A stretch of 64,000 bases of DNA, taken from Spirogloea muscicola (Eukaryota; Streptophyta; Zygnematophyceae; Spirogloeales; Spirogloeaceae). Location: the NCBI GenBank assembly GCA_009602725.1, contig WELB01000027.1, positions 207,324 through 271,323 of the forward strand. Reading direction: 5' to 3'. Numbering within the stretch: the stretch's first letter is position 1; every line of letters starts with the position of its first letter. Under the pieces are notes generated by a model. That model made no database searches. It was not told where the DNA came from and worked only from the letters and a program-made list of their open reading frames with translations. A program made the translations under genes and the position numbers. Shown one piece after another: positions 45,359 to 56,800 of the stretch.

Positions 45359-48300
45359 TCAGGTGCCGTAGATGGTCATCTCTTGGAAGATGCGCAGCCG
45401 GCGCTGGCGCTTCACCTCCAGCTCTGCGGCAGTCGCCCCGCCCGTAGTCAGCTGCGTTCCTAGGTTCATGACATTGAGCGCGCTGCCGCCGCTGCCATCC
45501 CAGTCCCTTGTTGCTGCTGCCATTGCTGTCGCTGCTGTCGGCTGGGTATACGGCAATGCTGCCCCGCCGGCTGCACAGCGGTTGCCGAAGTAGTCTAGTG
45601 CCTCTGGCCTGACAGCCCAGACGCTGCCGCCGTCGCCAACCGCGGCAGCGGTCCGCAGATGGCCCTTGTCCTTGTCCTTCACCGGCGTGGTCACACGGTT
45701 GCGCTTCATGCTGCCATGGAGAGGTGGCAGGCCGCCGTATGCCGGCATCCCAGGGTCGTCACTCGCCGGCTGGTTCTCATTCTGGACCTGCTGTGAGAGC
45801 GGGGGCCCCCCTGCTGCAGCCGCCGGCGATGGCTTCCCCTTGGCCAGCGTGCTGCCGGCGGCCGAGTCTGTGAGCGGCGGGAAGAGGGCGCCATAGCTGA
45901 CTCGCCGGACCCCCATGCGAGACGCGGGCATCGCAGCCGTGGCATAGTCCAGGCTGGAGGCGTCGGAGTCGCTCAGGGTCGGTGACGGCGCGCGGCTGGG
46001 CTGGACATACTCGTTGGTGCGGTCGAACGTAAGTGGCATCCGCGCAGTGGGGGCAACCGTGGCGGCAGGGACGGCGTCGCCGCTACCGTCGCTGAGGTAC
46101 TTGCGCAGAGCACCGCTGTTCGGCCCATTGGCTGGTGGGAAGGTGCGGTTGCGCTCCAGTCGCGCAGGCGCCGCTGCCTTCGGCCCTGCTGCAGGAGGAG
46201 CGACTGCGTCGTCCCTGCCACCATCACCAATGGCTTCTGCTGCCGGCTGCTTGGCGGCAGCTGCAGCAGCTGCTGCCGCCTGCTGCACGAGCTCGAGGCG
46301 CTGCCGCAGGGCCGCAGCGTGCCACTCCAGCTGGTGCAGGTGCTTGGCTTGCTGCTGGCGTGCGGCAGCGTCAGCACTCAGCAGCAGCGGTGGCTCCAAA
46401 GGCACTTGCTGCTGCAGAGAGAGCAGCGGCGGGAGGCCGCCGAAATGGTCAAAGAGCATGCCCTGCTGCTCCATGGTCGGCGGCGAGGGCGTGCGGTCGC
46501 CAGCCGACGGCCCGGACGAGCCATCGTCCTCCCAGAAGTGCGGTGGCTGAACCTGGGATGGCGCCGGCGGCAGCACCAGGAGCTGCTGCGTGAAGTGGTG
46601 GGGGTGGACGCCAAACGGCGGCGGTGGCTGCGCTGGGAAGCCACTATTGTGTGCTTGGAGCTGAAGCTGCGCCATGGCCTTGTGTCCGGCTGCGCGCGCC
46701 AGCGCCAGGCCGTACGACGGTTCCTCACTGTCGCTGCTCTGCTAGCGGGGCCAAGAACAAGAACAGCATTGGCGAAGAGTCAGCAAGCAAGAAGCGATGA
46801 GGCTTGGCAACGCTATGTGCAGTAGTAGGAGATCGTGAGACATGCCGTAACTGGGCACCTCTCACCTGTTGGCTGGACATGCCGTATGTATACGCCATCT
46901 TGTGGCGTGACACAGCCTCCTCATTGGCGACACCTTCCGTCGTGGCCGAAGCTGGCACTGACGGCTGATCTGCCGTCAGCAGCGGCGGAGGCTGGTGCCA
47001 GAAGCTCGGCAGCAGCGGCGGAGGGCAGCTGTCGGCGCTGCCATCCTTGCCAGACAAGGGAGCGGCCAGGCCCAGCGAGGCCGGCGCGGCGGCATGGGCA
47101 GTGGCCTCCTCGCGGGTGCTGTTGCCATTGGAGGCTGCCATGGAGAGCTCAAGCTCACGCAGCATCTCCTGGGCGCGCTCGTATGACTTGACATGCGACT
47201 CCGAGCCCCAGCGTGCATCTCCGCCGTCAGCGGTGACGCTGCGGAGCATGGCCCGCGCCTCGCCCAGCCGCCCCTGCTTCAGCAGGCAGATGCCAAGGTT
47301 GCACACCTTGTTGTTGTCCGGCTCGATTGACAGCGCCTTCCTGCACCGCTTGCAACATGCGCGGCGGGCTGCACGCCGTCAGGAGGCGCCCACGCCACCG
47401 TGTTTCCAAAAGACTTGGGCACTAGGTTGTTGCACGTATAGACTTACCCAGGCCGAGGAGCAAGGCCTTAGAGGTCACTGTTGCTCTGATGGCAGTCAAG
47501 GAGGCAGGCAAGGCAAGCTAAAAGAAGCTGGCAGCAGCTTTCAGAGTGGCGGCGGAGCTGCGGCAGACCTGTACACCGCCTCGGCGGCAGTGAAATCGTT
47601 CTGCTGCATGTAAGCCCAGCCAAGGTTTCCCTGCGCAGCCAGGGGAGCCCCAGTAGCAACCGAACGCGTGGTTGGTCAGCCCAAGGCCACAGGCGGCGAG
47701 CCATGTACACATCTTGAACAATGTTAAAGCGGTGGTCGCCTGAGCTCACCAGAAGGCGTGTGGCCTCCTGCTCGATGGAGACCTGGAACTTCTTGCCCTG
47801 CGAGCGCGCAGTCTTGGTCCGGCGCCCGTTGAAAGCCACGCCCTGGTGGATCAGGTTCAGCTTGTGCTTGAGCAGCGCAATCTGGTCGTCGAGCCGCCCG
47901 CACCGCTGCACACACATCAAAGCCACCGCCGTCTGCTGCATTTGGTCAGCGGCTGCGAGCCAGGGCCGCTGGCTGGGCCCTCGGTCAGCTCGGCAGGCGC
48001 ACCAAAGCTGACTGGACTACTGAACCTCCATCAACGGCCGCACCTTGTAGAGGTCGAGGAGGACGTTGTCGAGGCTCTCCTGCGCAGCGTCGGAGCACCG
48101 CGTGCGCAGGCTGCGGATCGCCTCAATGGCCTCCTCCGGCCGGTTCTGCTGCTTCATGACGATCGCCATGTCCTTGAGCGCGCTGTCCACGCGGTCGCCC
48201 TTGTTGATGGCGCACCAGAAGAGCGCGATCGCGCGGTCTGGGTCCTTGTCCACGAGCTGCGACAGCGCGGTGACCAGCTAGGCCGCCGGTCATTTGCAGA

Positions 48301-48530
48301 TGGATTTCATGACAGGCAATGAGAGCAGAATTGCAGCTGCACTGGCGGCAGGAGCACCAATTAACCCCACATTGCACCGGTCACGCACCTGGACGTGCTT
48401 GGCGCGGACGTACGGCGAGTCCCCAACTGGCACCTTGTGAACAATGTGGAAGCTGCTGGGGAGAGCCGCCGGTGGGCAGCTGCCGCCGCCGCCGCCGGAA
48501 GCGGGACGCGGCTGCGGCGGCGGCAGCGGC
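45359..48530 (-). CDS. TPR protein of the MS5/POLLENLESS3/TDM1/SDI1 family with long C-terminal extension
   Basis: Exons in transcript order: about 48530-48389, 48277-48044, 47905-47750, 47630-47569, 47340-46866 and 46738-45359; about 815 residues. The conserved core reads SFHIVHKVPVGDSPYVRAKH, DKDPDRAIALFWCAINKGDR, DSALKDMAIVMKQQNRPEEA, RCSDAAQESLDNVLLDLYK, CGRLDDQIALLKHKLNLIHQ, then AFNGRRTKTARSQGKKFQVS and GNLGWAYMQQNDFTAAEAVY. These are the TPR units that define this plant family. Land-plant members act in meiotic exit (TDM1/MS5) or sulfur-starvation response (SDI1). The 500-residue C-terminal region is Gln/Pro/Ala-rich, and the protein ends with KRQRRLRIFQEMTIYGT, a motif shared by family members. 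The start codon is unresolved: the frame before SFHIVH has no ATG and meets a stop at 48617-48619. Confidence 0.9.
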
Positions 48531-48957
48531 AGCGGCGGCGGCGACGGCGGCGACGACACTGGCAGCGCTGCGGTCGCAGCACAGCAGGAGGCGTCGCAGC
48601 AGCAGTCGCCGGCCGCTCATGGCCGCGCATCCGGCGAGGCTGCCGACAGCGCCGACAATGCAGAGAGACCGGACCGCGCACTGCCCGGCAGCAGCGGCGC
48701 TCATGATGACGAGCCCCGGGGCCTTGCCAGCGTCGACGCCTCTGCCGGCATTAGCAATGGCGGGGCGGCGGCGCCTCGACATGGACGCACTCTCCCGGCG
48801 TGGCTGCATGCCCACGACAGAGCCGCTGCGGCTGCAGCTGCGCCCAAGGGGAGGGGCAAGCGAGCCGGTGGCGCTGCCGCAGCTGGCATCGCCGGCCAAG
48901 CGGCGGAGGAGGCTGGCGAGGAGGGCAGCTCCGCACGCAGCAGAGGCGGAGGGGGGA

Positions 48958-48958
48958 N

Positions 48959-49017
<59 letters not shown>

Positions 49018-49062
49018 GAGAGGAGAGGAGAGGAGAGGAGAGGAGAGGAGAGGAGAGGAGGA
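48958..49062 (+). repeat. (AG)n and (GGAGA)n microsatellite with single N
   Basis: A single N at 48958 is followed by about 27 AG dinucleotides and then roughly ten GGAGA units. The N probably marks an unresolved repeat length or a contig join. Frames reading through it give Arg-Glu repeats and are not genes. Confidence 0.9.
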
Positions 49063-49549
49063 GGGGGGGTGCTGAAGAGGGAGGAGGGAGGGAAGGGGGT
49101 GAGCCGACGCGCACCTCCCTCCACAACGGCTCTCTGCAGGGGGCTGCTCCCTCCCTCTACCCGCTGCAGGTCCTCTGCCGGCCCAGCTCCCGACCGGCGG
49201 AGGGGGGGTGCCAAATGGGGTGGCCCAAAAGCGAGCGCAGTGGTGCTGGGCCCTCTAAAATGCGGGGAGGGGTGGGCTGTCGCCGGCGAGATCAGCCTAG
49301 ACCTGCAGAGGAGCGCTCAGGGGGGCCCCCCTCCCCCCTGGTTGCACCCAACGGCCAGGTGCGGGCGTCGGGCCCAACGCCGCACGGCGTAGGACCGGCC
49401 CCGGCGTAGGAGCCGACGCGGGCGGGCCGTAGGGTGGGGCCCTAGCCCGACGCGGCTCCTCGTGGGTGGGTTCGAACGTGACGGGAACGGTGGGGATGCG
49501 AAGACGGCGTCGGAGCGGACGGAACGCGCAGCCCGAGGAGAGACCTGAG
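49063..49549. other. GC-rich 5' flank region, no gene recognised
   Basis: No exon seen. It lies between the microsatellite and retroelement sequence. Confidence 0.35.
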
Positions 49550-50300
49550 AAGAAGAAGAAACAGCTCTTCCAATGTAAAGAGAAAAGCGCGGCCGAATTG
49601 ACTGGTGGCTGGGAGAAGGCAGCCCAAAAGGAATGGACAAGGTCAAGAGGAGCCGAATGGCGCAGAAAGCAGGGGACTAAGTGCTAAGACGACAAGGAGG
49701 CTCTCAGTACTGTAACCTCTAGTCAGCAAGTGCAGGTCAGAATAGCTAGAGGGCGGGAAGACGTCGCCCTGACGAAACCCGGAGGCAGCCGCCAGGGCGC
49801 GGCCTGCACGTAGGTGGACGGCAAACGCAAGAGACCGCTGGAGGGAGACGGCAAGGCGCATCCTGAACACCTGTGCGAGGGACCCGGCGACGTTGAAGCC
49901 AGGCTGCTCGCCGTGCTGCCCGTGGCGGCGGGCCACCGCACGGCGAGCAAGGCGGTGGAGAAGGTCGAGCCATTTGGTCCCAAAAGCAGTGGCTGTGAAA
50001 CTCCAGCCCAAAGCAATGTACAAAGAGAAGTAGCTCTCCAGAGGTCAATAGAGGGGAAAGGCTCTTCAATAGATGTTGATGGCTGGAGTTGGCCAGCCCC
50101 ACGAAAGCTCTCCCAGCCACCCGTCAATCTGGCCGCGCTTGCTTCTTCCAATGTAAGGCGATGGCTGTGAGAGGCCAGCCCAAAGGAACGTGCAGGGTCT
50201 GAAAATGCCGGAAGGCGCAAAAGCTCGTAACTACTATCCGTGACTTCTGCAAGTGGACGCTCAATGACCCCAGTCAGCAAGTGCAGATGAGAATTACTAG
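49550..50300 (-). mobile_element. Retroelement copy (variant A) plus stacked tails, minus strand
   Basis: The minus-strand frame reads GTKWLDLLHRLARRAVARRH, FNVAGSLAQVFRMRLAVSLQ, RAGRALAAASGFRQG and SYSDLHLLTRGY at about 49709-49985, where the usual stop is displaced by a small insertion. Outward lie tails at about 49590-49650 (GGTGGCTGGGAGAAGGCAGCC), 49990-50010, 50080-50100 and 50158-50180. Another stop-region remnant is at about 50268-50295. Several insertions share nearly the same site. Confidence 0.7.
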
Positions 50301-50540
50301 TGGGAGGTGATGGTGGTGAAAGAATAAATAGCTTTTACGATGCCAGCCCAAATGAGGAGACGAAGCTCTTTGTGGAGCCACTTGCGTAGCGGTGTAGTTT
50401 AGTGCTTTCCCTCCCGCCCCTTCAGATCCTGTCCAGTCTTTCCTGAGCTGGCCTCTTGCAGCCACGGCCCTTTTGGAGAAGTAAATCCTTGAATGTTTAC
50501 CCAAGTAGAGGGGACGTGCACATCTATTCCAAGCAGTAGT

Positions 50541-50662
50541 CTTGGTGCCCATCGAGAAGAATAAGCAGCTCTTGCAGAGGGGGCGACGGCTGTACGAAAC
50601 CATTATTCTTTGGTGCTCATCGAGAAGAATAAGCAGCTCTTGCAAAGTGGGCGACGGCTGTA
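50541..50662 (+). repeat. Tandem duplication (about 67-bp period)
   Basis: GAGAAGAATAAGCAGCTCTT followed by GCA and a GCGACGGCTGT end occurs at about 50553-50593 and again at about 50620-50661. Confidence 0.8.
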
Positions 50663-51889
50663 AGAGCATTTTGGGCATTTTAAGCAATGATAGAGAAAGG
50701 TCGAACAGAGATACATGGAGGACATCGTTTACTGTTTAACATGTGGGTTGGCTGCAGTATAGCCAGCCTATGACTCTTGACCATTTAAGGGGAACTCTCC
50801 AATAATTTGTGGCGGCCCAAAAGTACAAAGACCAGTGCTAGGCCAGAAGGTGCCGGCAAATCGAGGCTGCCTGAGCGGCTTGCCAAGCGGCTATTCTGCC
50901 GCACACAAAGAAATTGGCCTCTTACCACTGGCTATAGAATTGGCAAACATAGTCAAGAAGTCAGGAGAAGAACGAGGAGAGGGTGTATAAGAAGGGCAGC
51001 ACCGTGTGGAGGTCGCATCATAGTGGGTAAGTACTGATGCTGCTCGCCCAACTGTAGCCAAGTCTTCTGAGCTGACCTCTCGTAGACACTGTTTTCATGC
51101 TGAGAGCTTGGATAGGCTTGCATACGAGTAAGACAGCTTGCAAAACAGCTAGCAGGACTTCTGGAGCCTCGCTGCGGAATCCCAGTGCTGCCGTAGCCAA
51201 TGTGAGTGAACACATTTGGTGCAAAGCCAGGGCCTTTGATAGCCGCTGACGAGCACTGCATCTGAACGCCGAGAGTGAAAGTGAAACACGTCCGATCCTG
51301 CTGCAGGTCAATGGGCTGACAAGTGCGAAGCTCGCGGTCAGCTACTGGCAGCAGTTGTACGCAGTGAACAAGGGCTGCTGCGCCATGTCTTGCAACAGCA
51401 GATTGGTGCACATAGCAGCTATTTGATTTTAAGCTTGGCAGAACCAGGAGGTTGCATTTGTGTTTTGGCATTTCCATTGAACTTAAAAGGTAATCGAGCT
51501 GCTTTTTAGTGTGCCAAAGATCACACTTGACATCTTGCAAGTAAGATTCTGAGAGAATGAATAGAAGCCAAGACACATTAGAGTGCTATTTATGTCCAGT
51601 AGCAAGGCCTTGGCGACTATTGAAACACCCTGTGCCGGGAGCCTTGAGCTTGCACTACTCGCCATATACTATCGGCACAGCATATGGCCTACTATTCTCA
51701 TGACGAGATGTAGAATTGCTTCAAGCGTCCCCTGGTCCTTGATCAACAGGAACAATGGCATGACATGGTTGGTCCAACGTTACTAGCACATTGACCCTGT
51801 GATGTAAGAATCGTGACTCCGTGGCTTCTAGTTGGTATCAACCTCGTAGTGCTTCACGAGTGACACCAACCTCCACATGCCACGACTGC
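50663..51889. other. Intergenic stretch; only a doubtful minus-strand frame
   Basis: A 207-codon minus-strand open frame (51576-50953) starts with GTG and resembles no family I know. The rest shows nothing. Confidence 0.3.
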
Positions 51890-52300
51890 ATGGTTGCAAG
51901 TCATGAGAGGAGAGGTTGCGACGAGGCACTGTGTTTCCAGCAAGGTGAGCAGCCCAGCTTCGATGCTGCTGGGTCGCTTGCTAAGGTGTCCTGCATGCGC
52001 CTCTCAGTCTCGCACCAGTGTTTCAGGCTACTTAAGTGCACTTGCAGGCAGGCCGCGCTTTTTGGTGCTGCTTCTCGGGTTGGCCGCTGTGAACGATTTC
52101 CGGTCGCAAGCTACTCTGACTTGCGGCTGCTGCATAAGAGTCACAGAGCAACCAATTATAGCAGCCACTTGCCAAAGCTGTGTTGTTGAGCGCTTCCCGG
52201 CCCCTCTGAGCCTTGTCCAAGCTTTCTTTTGGGCTGGCCTTTCACAGCCATCGCCCCTCTACTGGAAGGCGCGCGGTGCGCATGAAATTGAAAGGGAGGC
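51890..52300 (+). mobile_element. Degenerate retroelement copy with tail
   Basis: Remnants FDAAGSLAKVSCMRLSVSHQ and FPVASYSDLRLLHK appear with frameshifts. The tail at about 52190-52262 contains CTTTTGGGCTGGCCTTTCAC and then AGCC. It is followed by GGCGCGCGGTGCGCATGAAA at 52267. Confidence 0.65.
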
Positions 52301-52357
52301 CAATTCTAGCCTTACAAATGTCCTGTTGACTGGGTAATGAGCTGGCTAGGGGGGACA

Positions 52358-52890
52358 CTAATATCCCCGAGTGAGCACATGCATATCTGACAAGCTATAC
52401 TGAGGAGCCAAACCACCACCACGGAAGCCACTAGCCTGGGCGAATGCACGACCAGCACGCTGGTCAATCGCGAGTGCCTGGGAGCGCTGCAGACTCAATG
52501 ACAGCCGCATTCTATAGCATGCAACGATGGCTTGCTGGGCGCGAGAATGGCCTAAGCTACCCGCCCGACTACGTCGGCGGGCATCAACATGCAGTGCCAG
52601 GCGATGACTACTGGAAGAGTCTTCCGTCCCGGTTAGACGGTTGCCCTGTAGCATTTCCAGTGGCTACGTGAGAGTGGGCCCATAGCAGAATGTCTCTAGA
52701 GCAACACTTTCGAGCTCAGCTAGCATAGAAGAGCTGGGCCAATAGGAAAGAAGAAGGGCTCGCCCATAGAGGGGAGGAGCTGGGAAAGCCCAAGAAAGAT
52801 GAACAAAGTTCGAGAAGGGGCCAGAGAAATGAAAGCTTGGACCATCTAGCAAAAACAAGTGGCTACTTGACCAGCTGGCCAGTAACCCCC
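52358..52890 (-). mobile_element. Retroelement copy (variant B) and second tail, minus strand
   Basis: Minus-strand peptide HVDARRRSRAGSLGHSRAQQ, CYRMRLSLSLQRSQALAIDQ, RAGRAFAQASGFRGGG and SDMHVLTRGY-stop. A separate minus tail (GAGCTGGGAAAGCCCAAG) lies at 52765-52800, followed by a stop-region remnant at about 52870. Confidence 0.7.
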
Positions 52891-52899
52891 TAGTCGACA

Positions 52900-54014
52900 G
52901 CTGCAACTTGAGTAAGAAACAGCAGGAAAGGAGTTGCACAAGCATCACACTCCAGCCAAGCACCTGCAGCCTGTGCTGCGTCGCAGTAGCCGCAATCTGA
53001 TCAAAGTAGTCAACCATTTACGTCGCTGCGGAAGGCGGGAGGTCTGTGATGTAAAGGCCAGCCCCATGACAGTCCCGACAGCAGCGACAGCGGCAGCAGC
53101 GTCTGCAGCGGCGGCGGTGAGCGCAGCGGCAGCGACACCAGCTGTCGGCGGCACTCTCGGCACACTTCACGGCGCCCTGCCCCGCCTGCTGCGGCGGGGC
53201 CTGCGGCAAGCGCGCGGAGGGCCCCAGCGCGCAGCTGCGGGCCTTAGCACCAGCCAGAGCCGGCTGCGAGGCGCCCACGACGTGGCGACCGAAGGCGGCG
53301 GGCAGGTCAGCCGCTGTGCGGCGCCCACCTCAAGCCTGCCAACGTTGGCACGTTGGCAAGCTGCTGCCCAGTTGACGTGCTGTCACCTCTGCGCAGCAGG
53401 CGCAGCCCCAGAGCGTCAGCAGTGTGGCCAATGTGACGCTGAAGTCCACGGCGGCGGCGGGAGCGGCCGGGGCCCCCAAGGGGTGAGCGATGCCCGTCCT
53501 GTGAATGCCTCGAAGCCTCATCTGAAAGTGTAGTGTGGTTCTAAGACTCCAGGGCCCCTTGTGTCTAAGACCCTTTGCTTAATGAGGCAGCTGGCTAACT
53601 TCCACTGTGTAGGGTCAGAGCAGCAAGTTGAAGACCTGACCATCACCTTGACTCACTGCATCTCCTGGTCGTTGTCAAGTCCTCTGCAAAAAACCATGCG
53701 GTCCGATTAAAGTATCAAGGTTGCTGCTACTGCCACTGCGTCAGCTTCAGACATGCTGAATAGTCAATTTCACCGAGCAGGCATTTCAGGTGTTAGCGTC
53801 AATACTCAGGGCAGTGGTTGGTTACTCGGTACAGCTTGCATGGCATGCGAATTGCATTGTCCTACCAGGTGGCAGCAGATGATGCTTAGCGGTTTTGGAT
53901 TACCTGTGGGCACTCGCATTCATTCTGGAGTCACTTACATGTGACGAAATTGCTGTTTCGAGGACATAATCTGTTGCTTAGTCTCATTGGAGCTCTTGCT
54001 GCTGCACTCGGCAG
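52900..54014 (+). other. Region that may hold the Nudix gene's 5' exon(s)
   Basis: An Ala-rich frame (about 53067-53300) could encode an organelle-targeting peptide, but no splice join to the Nudix exons could be established. 53540-54000 shows no exon. Confidence 0.25.
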
Positions 54015-55906
54015 GGCAGCCGGCACGACGGAGGACCTTCGCAGGGTGCGGTATTGCTCCTTGTGCGGAGCTCCCACAGTGCACAAGCGGCCGCCAGGTC
54101 CCCTTCCCAACGCACCCTCCAGAGTATTCCTCTGCGACACTGTAATTCTTGAGCTGATTTCGGCTTGAGGACGTCCGTAGTAACTCATACTTTGCAGTCT
54201 TCTCAGCAATGGAACCCCAGAGACCTTAAACATTACCACCATATGACTGGGTGAGCAGTGGCTCAACACTTGGAGTACAACGCGCGCTTTGCTTGGCGCT
54301 GGCAGGAGATGAGAGGGAACGGGACGTTTGCACAAGCGAGGGCTGCAGCAGCATCCACTACATCAACCCCAAGGTCGTCGTTGGGGCAATCTGCCTGCAC
54401 AAGGACAAAGTACGTATGCAGATGCTACCTTAGCCTGTGACTGAATCCAGATGGCAGGCCCTCAAGCTCACGACCATCATACTGAGCTGTTGGCTTTGCG
54501 CAATACTCTCCAAGTAGTCTCGTGTGGCTGCGCTCATATGAGATGCATGCATGGCTCGACTTGCGGAGGTCTGCAGCATTGAGGCTGGTGTGATGGAGAA
54601 GAAGGGAGTCGGGGGATTGCTGCTCTTCCATCTGCCAAGGTTCTTGATGCGGCTTGTCCGCCCTCCGTCGTCATGTGGATCAGTCAAGCCTGGATGCTGC
54701 CTGTTGCAATGCTGGACGCAGGTGATGCTGTGCAAGCGGGCAATTGAGCCCTGCAAAGGGCGCTGGGGTTTCCCACAAGGTCTGCTGACTAATGAAGTGG
54801 TTTTCCATTAGTTGTAACGCTGTTCCGCTGTTATGTGGTAAATGATGCCAACCCCGTTTTCTGTCTCATCTACCATGGCAACATCCGTGCCAGTCGCTGA
54901 AAAAGTATAGCTCATACTCAAAGCAGCTCTTGCAGGCTACATGGAACTGGGGGAGAGCACAAGAGAAGGTGCGGCGCGGGAGGCCCGCGAGGAGGCCGGT
55001 GTGGACATCATTCCGGGGCCGCTCCTTGCAATCTACAACACGCCAAACCAGGCACTTTGCACAAGCTCCACTTGATCTGCTGGGAGATAGCCCGTTATCT
55101 TCTGATTAATAGGTGGATGCTATGACAGGGGACGCGTCTGCTTTGAACAAGCACGCCATGCAGACTTCCATTCCTGGCAAGTGTGCCAAATTCTTCCGGC
55201 GGACAGGAAAGCAATCTCCTTGCTGCAACTCTGTGAGCTTGCCTTGTTGGGCAGGTCCAGCTGCTCTACTTGGCTGAGTTGACCTCCTCTGACGTAGCAC
55301 CAGGTACTGGGTGCTTGACTTCATTCCCTTGTTACAACGAGCTATCAGATACTGGAAAATGGGATATAATTTTATTCCACTCGTGTAGTCTTTCTTGGGA
55401 AATCACAATCTGCAGTAACTGAAACATGCTTTGCTTTTTCAAGGACACGTCAACCTCTTTTACATCAAGCAGTATTCCTTCTCATAGGAAGCGGCAGTAG
55501 TGACATAAGACGACATTAGCAAGCTGAATTTGCACCTGGCATGGCAGGCTTGGAGAGCGAAGAAGTGAGGCTGTTCTCGTGGGCTGACATCCCTCATGCA
55601 GACCTGGCCTTTGTTACGGTCAGATTTCAAGTCGATGCACAACAATGACCAATCTCATCCCGCCCATTTGTGACGAGCATAGGCCTAGCCGTACTTAGCT
55701 GGTCTCCTGACCATGTCTGATCATTGCAGTAACAACAATGGCTGCAACATACTTGTGCTAACCCTCACTTTGCAGCGATGCAGGTCGGCTGGGCTCTTCA
55801 ATATGCGCAGCAAGTGCAGGGCCAAAGTTCGTTCTCTCCTCAGGAGCGCACGAAAACCCCCGCTGGCTCCAGAGGACCAGCAGGCAGCTCCTATGTGGAC
55901 CGGTGA
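54015..55906 (+). CDS. Nudix hydrolase, NUDT23-like with N-terminal zinc ribbon, 5' partial
   Basis: Exons 54015-54097, 54306-54409, 54722-54779, 54936-55051, 55255-55303, 55548-55618 and 55784-55906. A zinc-ribbon of two Cys pairs (YCSLCGAP and VCTSEGC) is followed by HYINPKVVVGAICLHKDK and VMLCKRAIEPCKGRWGFPQ. The Nudix box GYMELGESTREGAAREAREE plus AG fits GX5EX7REUXEEXGU. The C-terminal lobe VQLLYLAELTS, GLESEEVRLFSWADIPHADL and ALQYAQQV matches the plant plastid FAD pyrophosphatase NUDT23 layout. Substrate assignment is by family only. The intron after 55051 must start with GC (CAG-GCACTT), unlike all other introns seen here. The targeting peptide exon was not found with confidence. Confidence 0.88.
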
Positions 55907-56800
55907 CTGCCCACCTGCGGAAAGGCCTGTGTGACCTTGTCTTGCTACACCTCAAGGCATTGACAAAGCCGGGGAGCTTGACTGATGTACTTTGGTTGCG
56001 CAATATCTGAGCAATTAAGTACTGGCTTCATCAGTAGCAAGAATTTCTGTGAGACATTGCAGCGCTGCAACTTCACTTTACTAGTTATGGGCGGCGCCAA
56101 GCATTGCACATCAAGCCCATTGGCTTATTGATGTGACTTGAGCCACATGAGAATATTGACAAGCATGGCAGCAATTGCGCCGCCTCTCATGTACCTTGTG
56201 ACTACACACCATAGCCATATGGGCCATGTAATCAGGAATTGCGCAGAGGAAGGACAAGGTGAGGCTGATCAACATCGCTCAACTTGCGGGCCTGGTGCCA
56301 GATTCAGGCATCAGGGCCCACCCATGCCGCTGCTTCGGCAGTTTGACAAGTTCGCCAGCGGCGTGCCAAATGCACGATGCACGACGCACAGTGGATATGC
56401 CACCTGCAACGGCACGCCGGGCCGGAGGAGCCCAGAGTGCCGTGGTACTCCGTGTGCAGCCAATCAGGCAGACGCCCCCTCAGCTCTAGCTAGGCAGGCT
56501 GCCAGCCTCTTGCACGCCCGGATCAATGTGCGGGTCGGTGCATCCCAGGCTGACTTACATTAGAGACCTCACCAGTCCCCAGTAGCATTTGTAATACATC
56601 TTACCACGGCGCTGTAGTGGCATGTTCTGCCTCTTGACAGCCTACAAGAGTAGGAGATACAGCCAAGAAGGAGCAAGGAATGTGCGCGGCAAGCACGGCA
56701 GCAAAGGCAGCAGGCGTCCAGAGGCACAGGAGATCGTGCAGAAGACTGGCATAAGCTCAGAGAAGCGAGTGCCGGAAGAGGAGGGAGGTGGCGAAGCTGC
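55907..56800. other. Convergent intergenic region
   Basis: 3' ends of the Nudix gene (+) and the membrane-protein gene (-) face each other. No exon recognised on either strand. Confidence 0.4.

Noticed and set aside
48319-49409. Plus-strand frames with long Arg-Glu repeats
   Set aside because: They are translations of the AG/GGAGA microsatellite and lie antisense to the TPR gene's first exon.
50953-51576. A 207-codon minus-strand frame
   Set aside because: It has a GTG start, no recognisable domain or plausible splice context, and lies among retroelement pieces.
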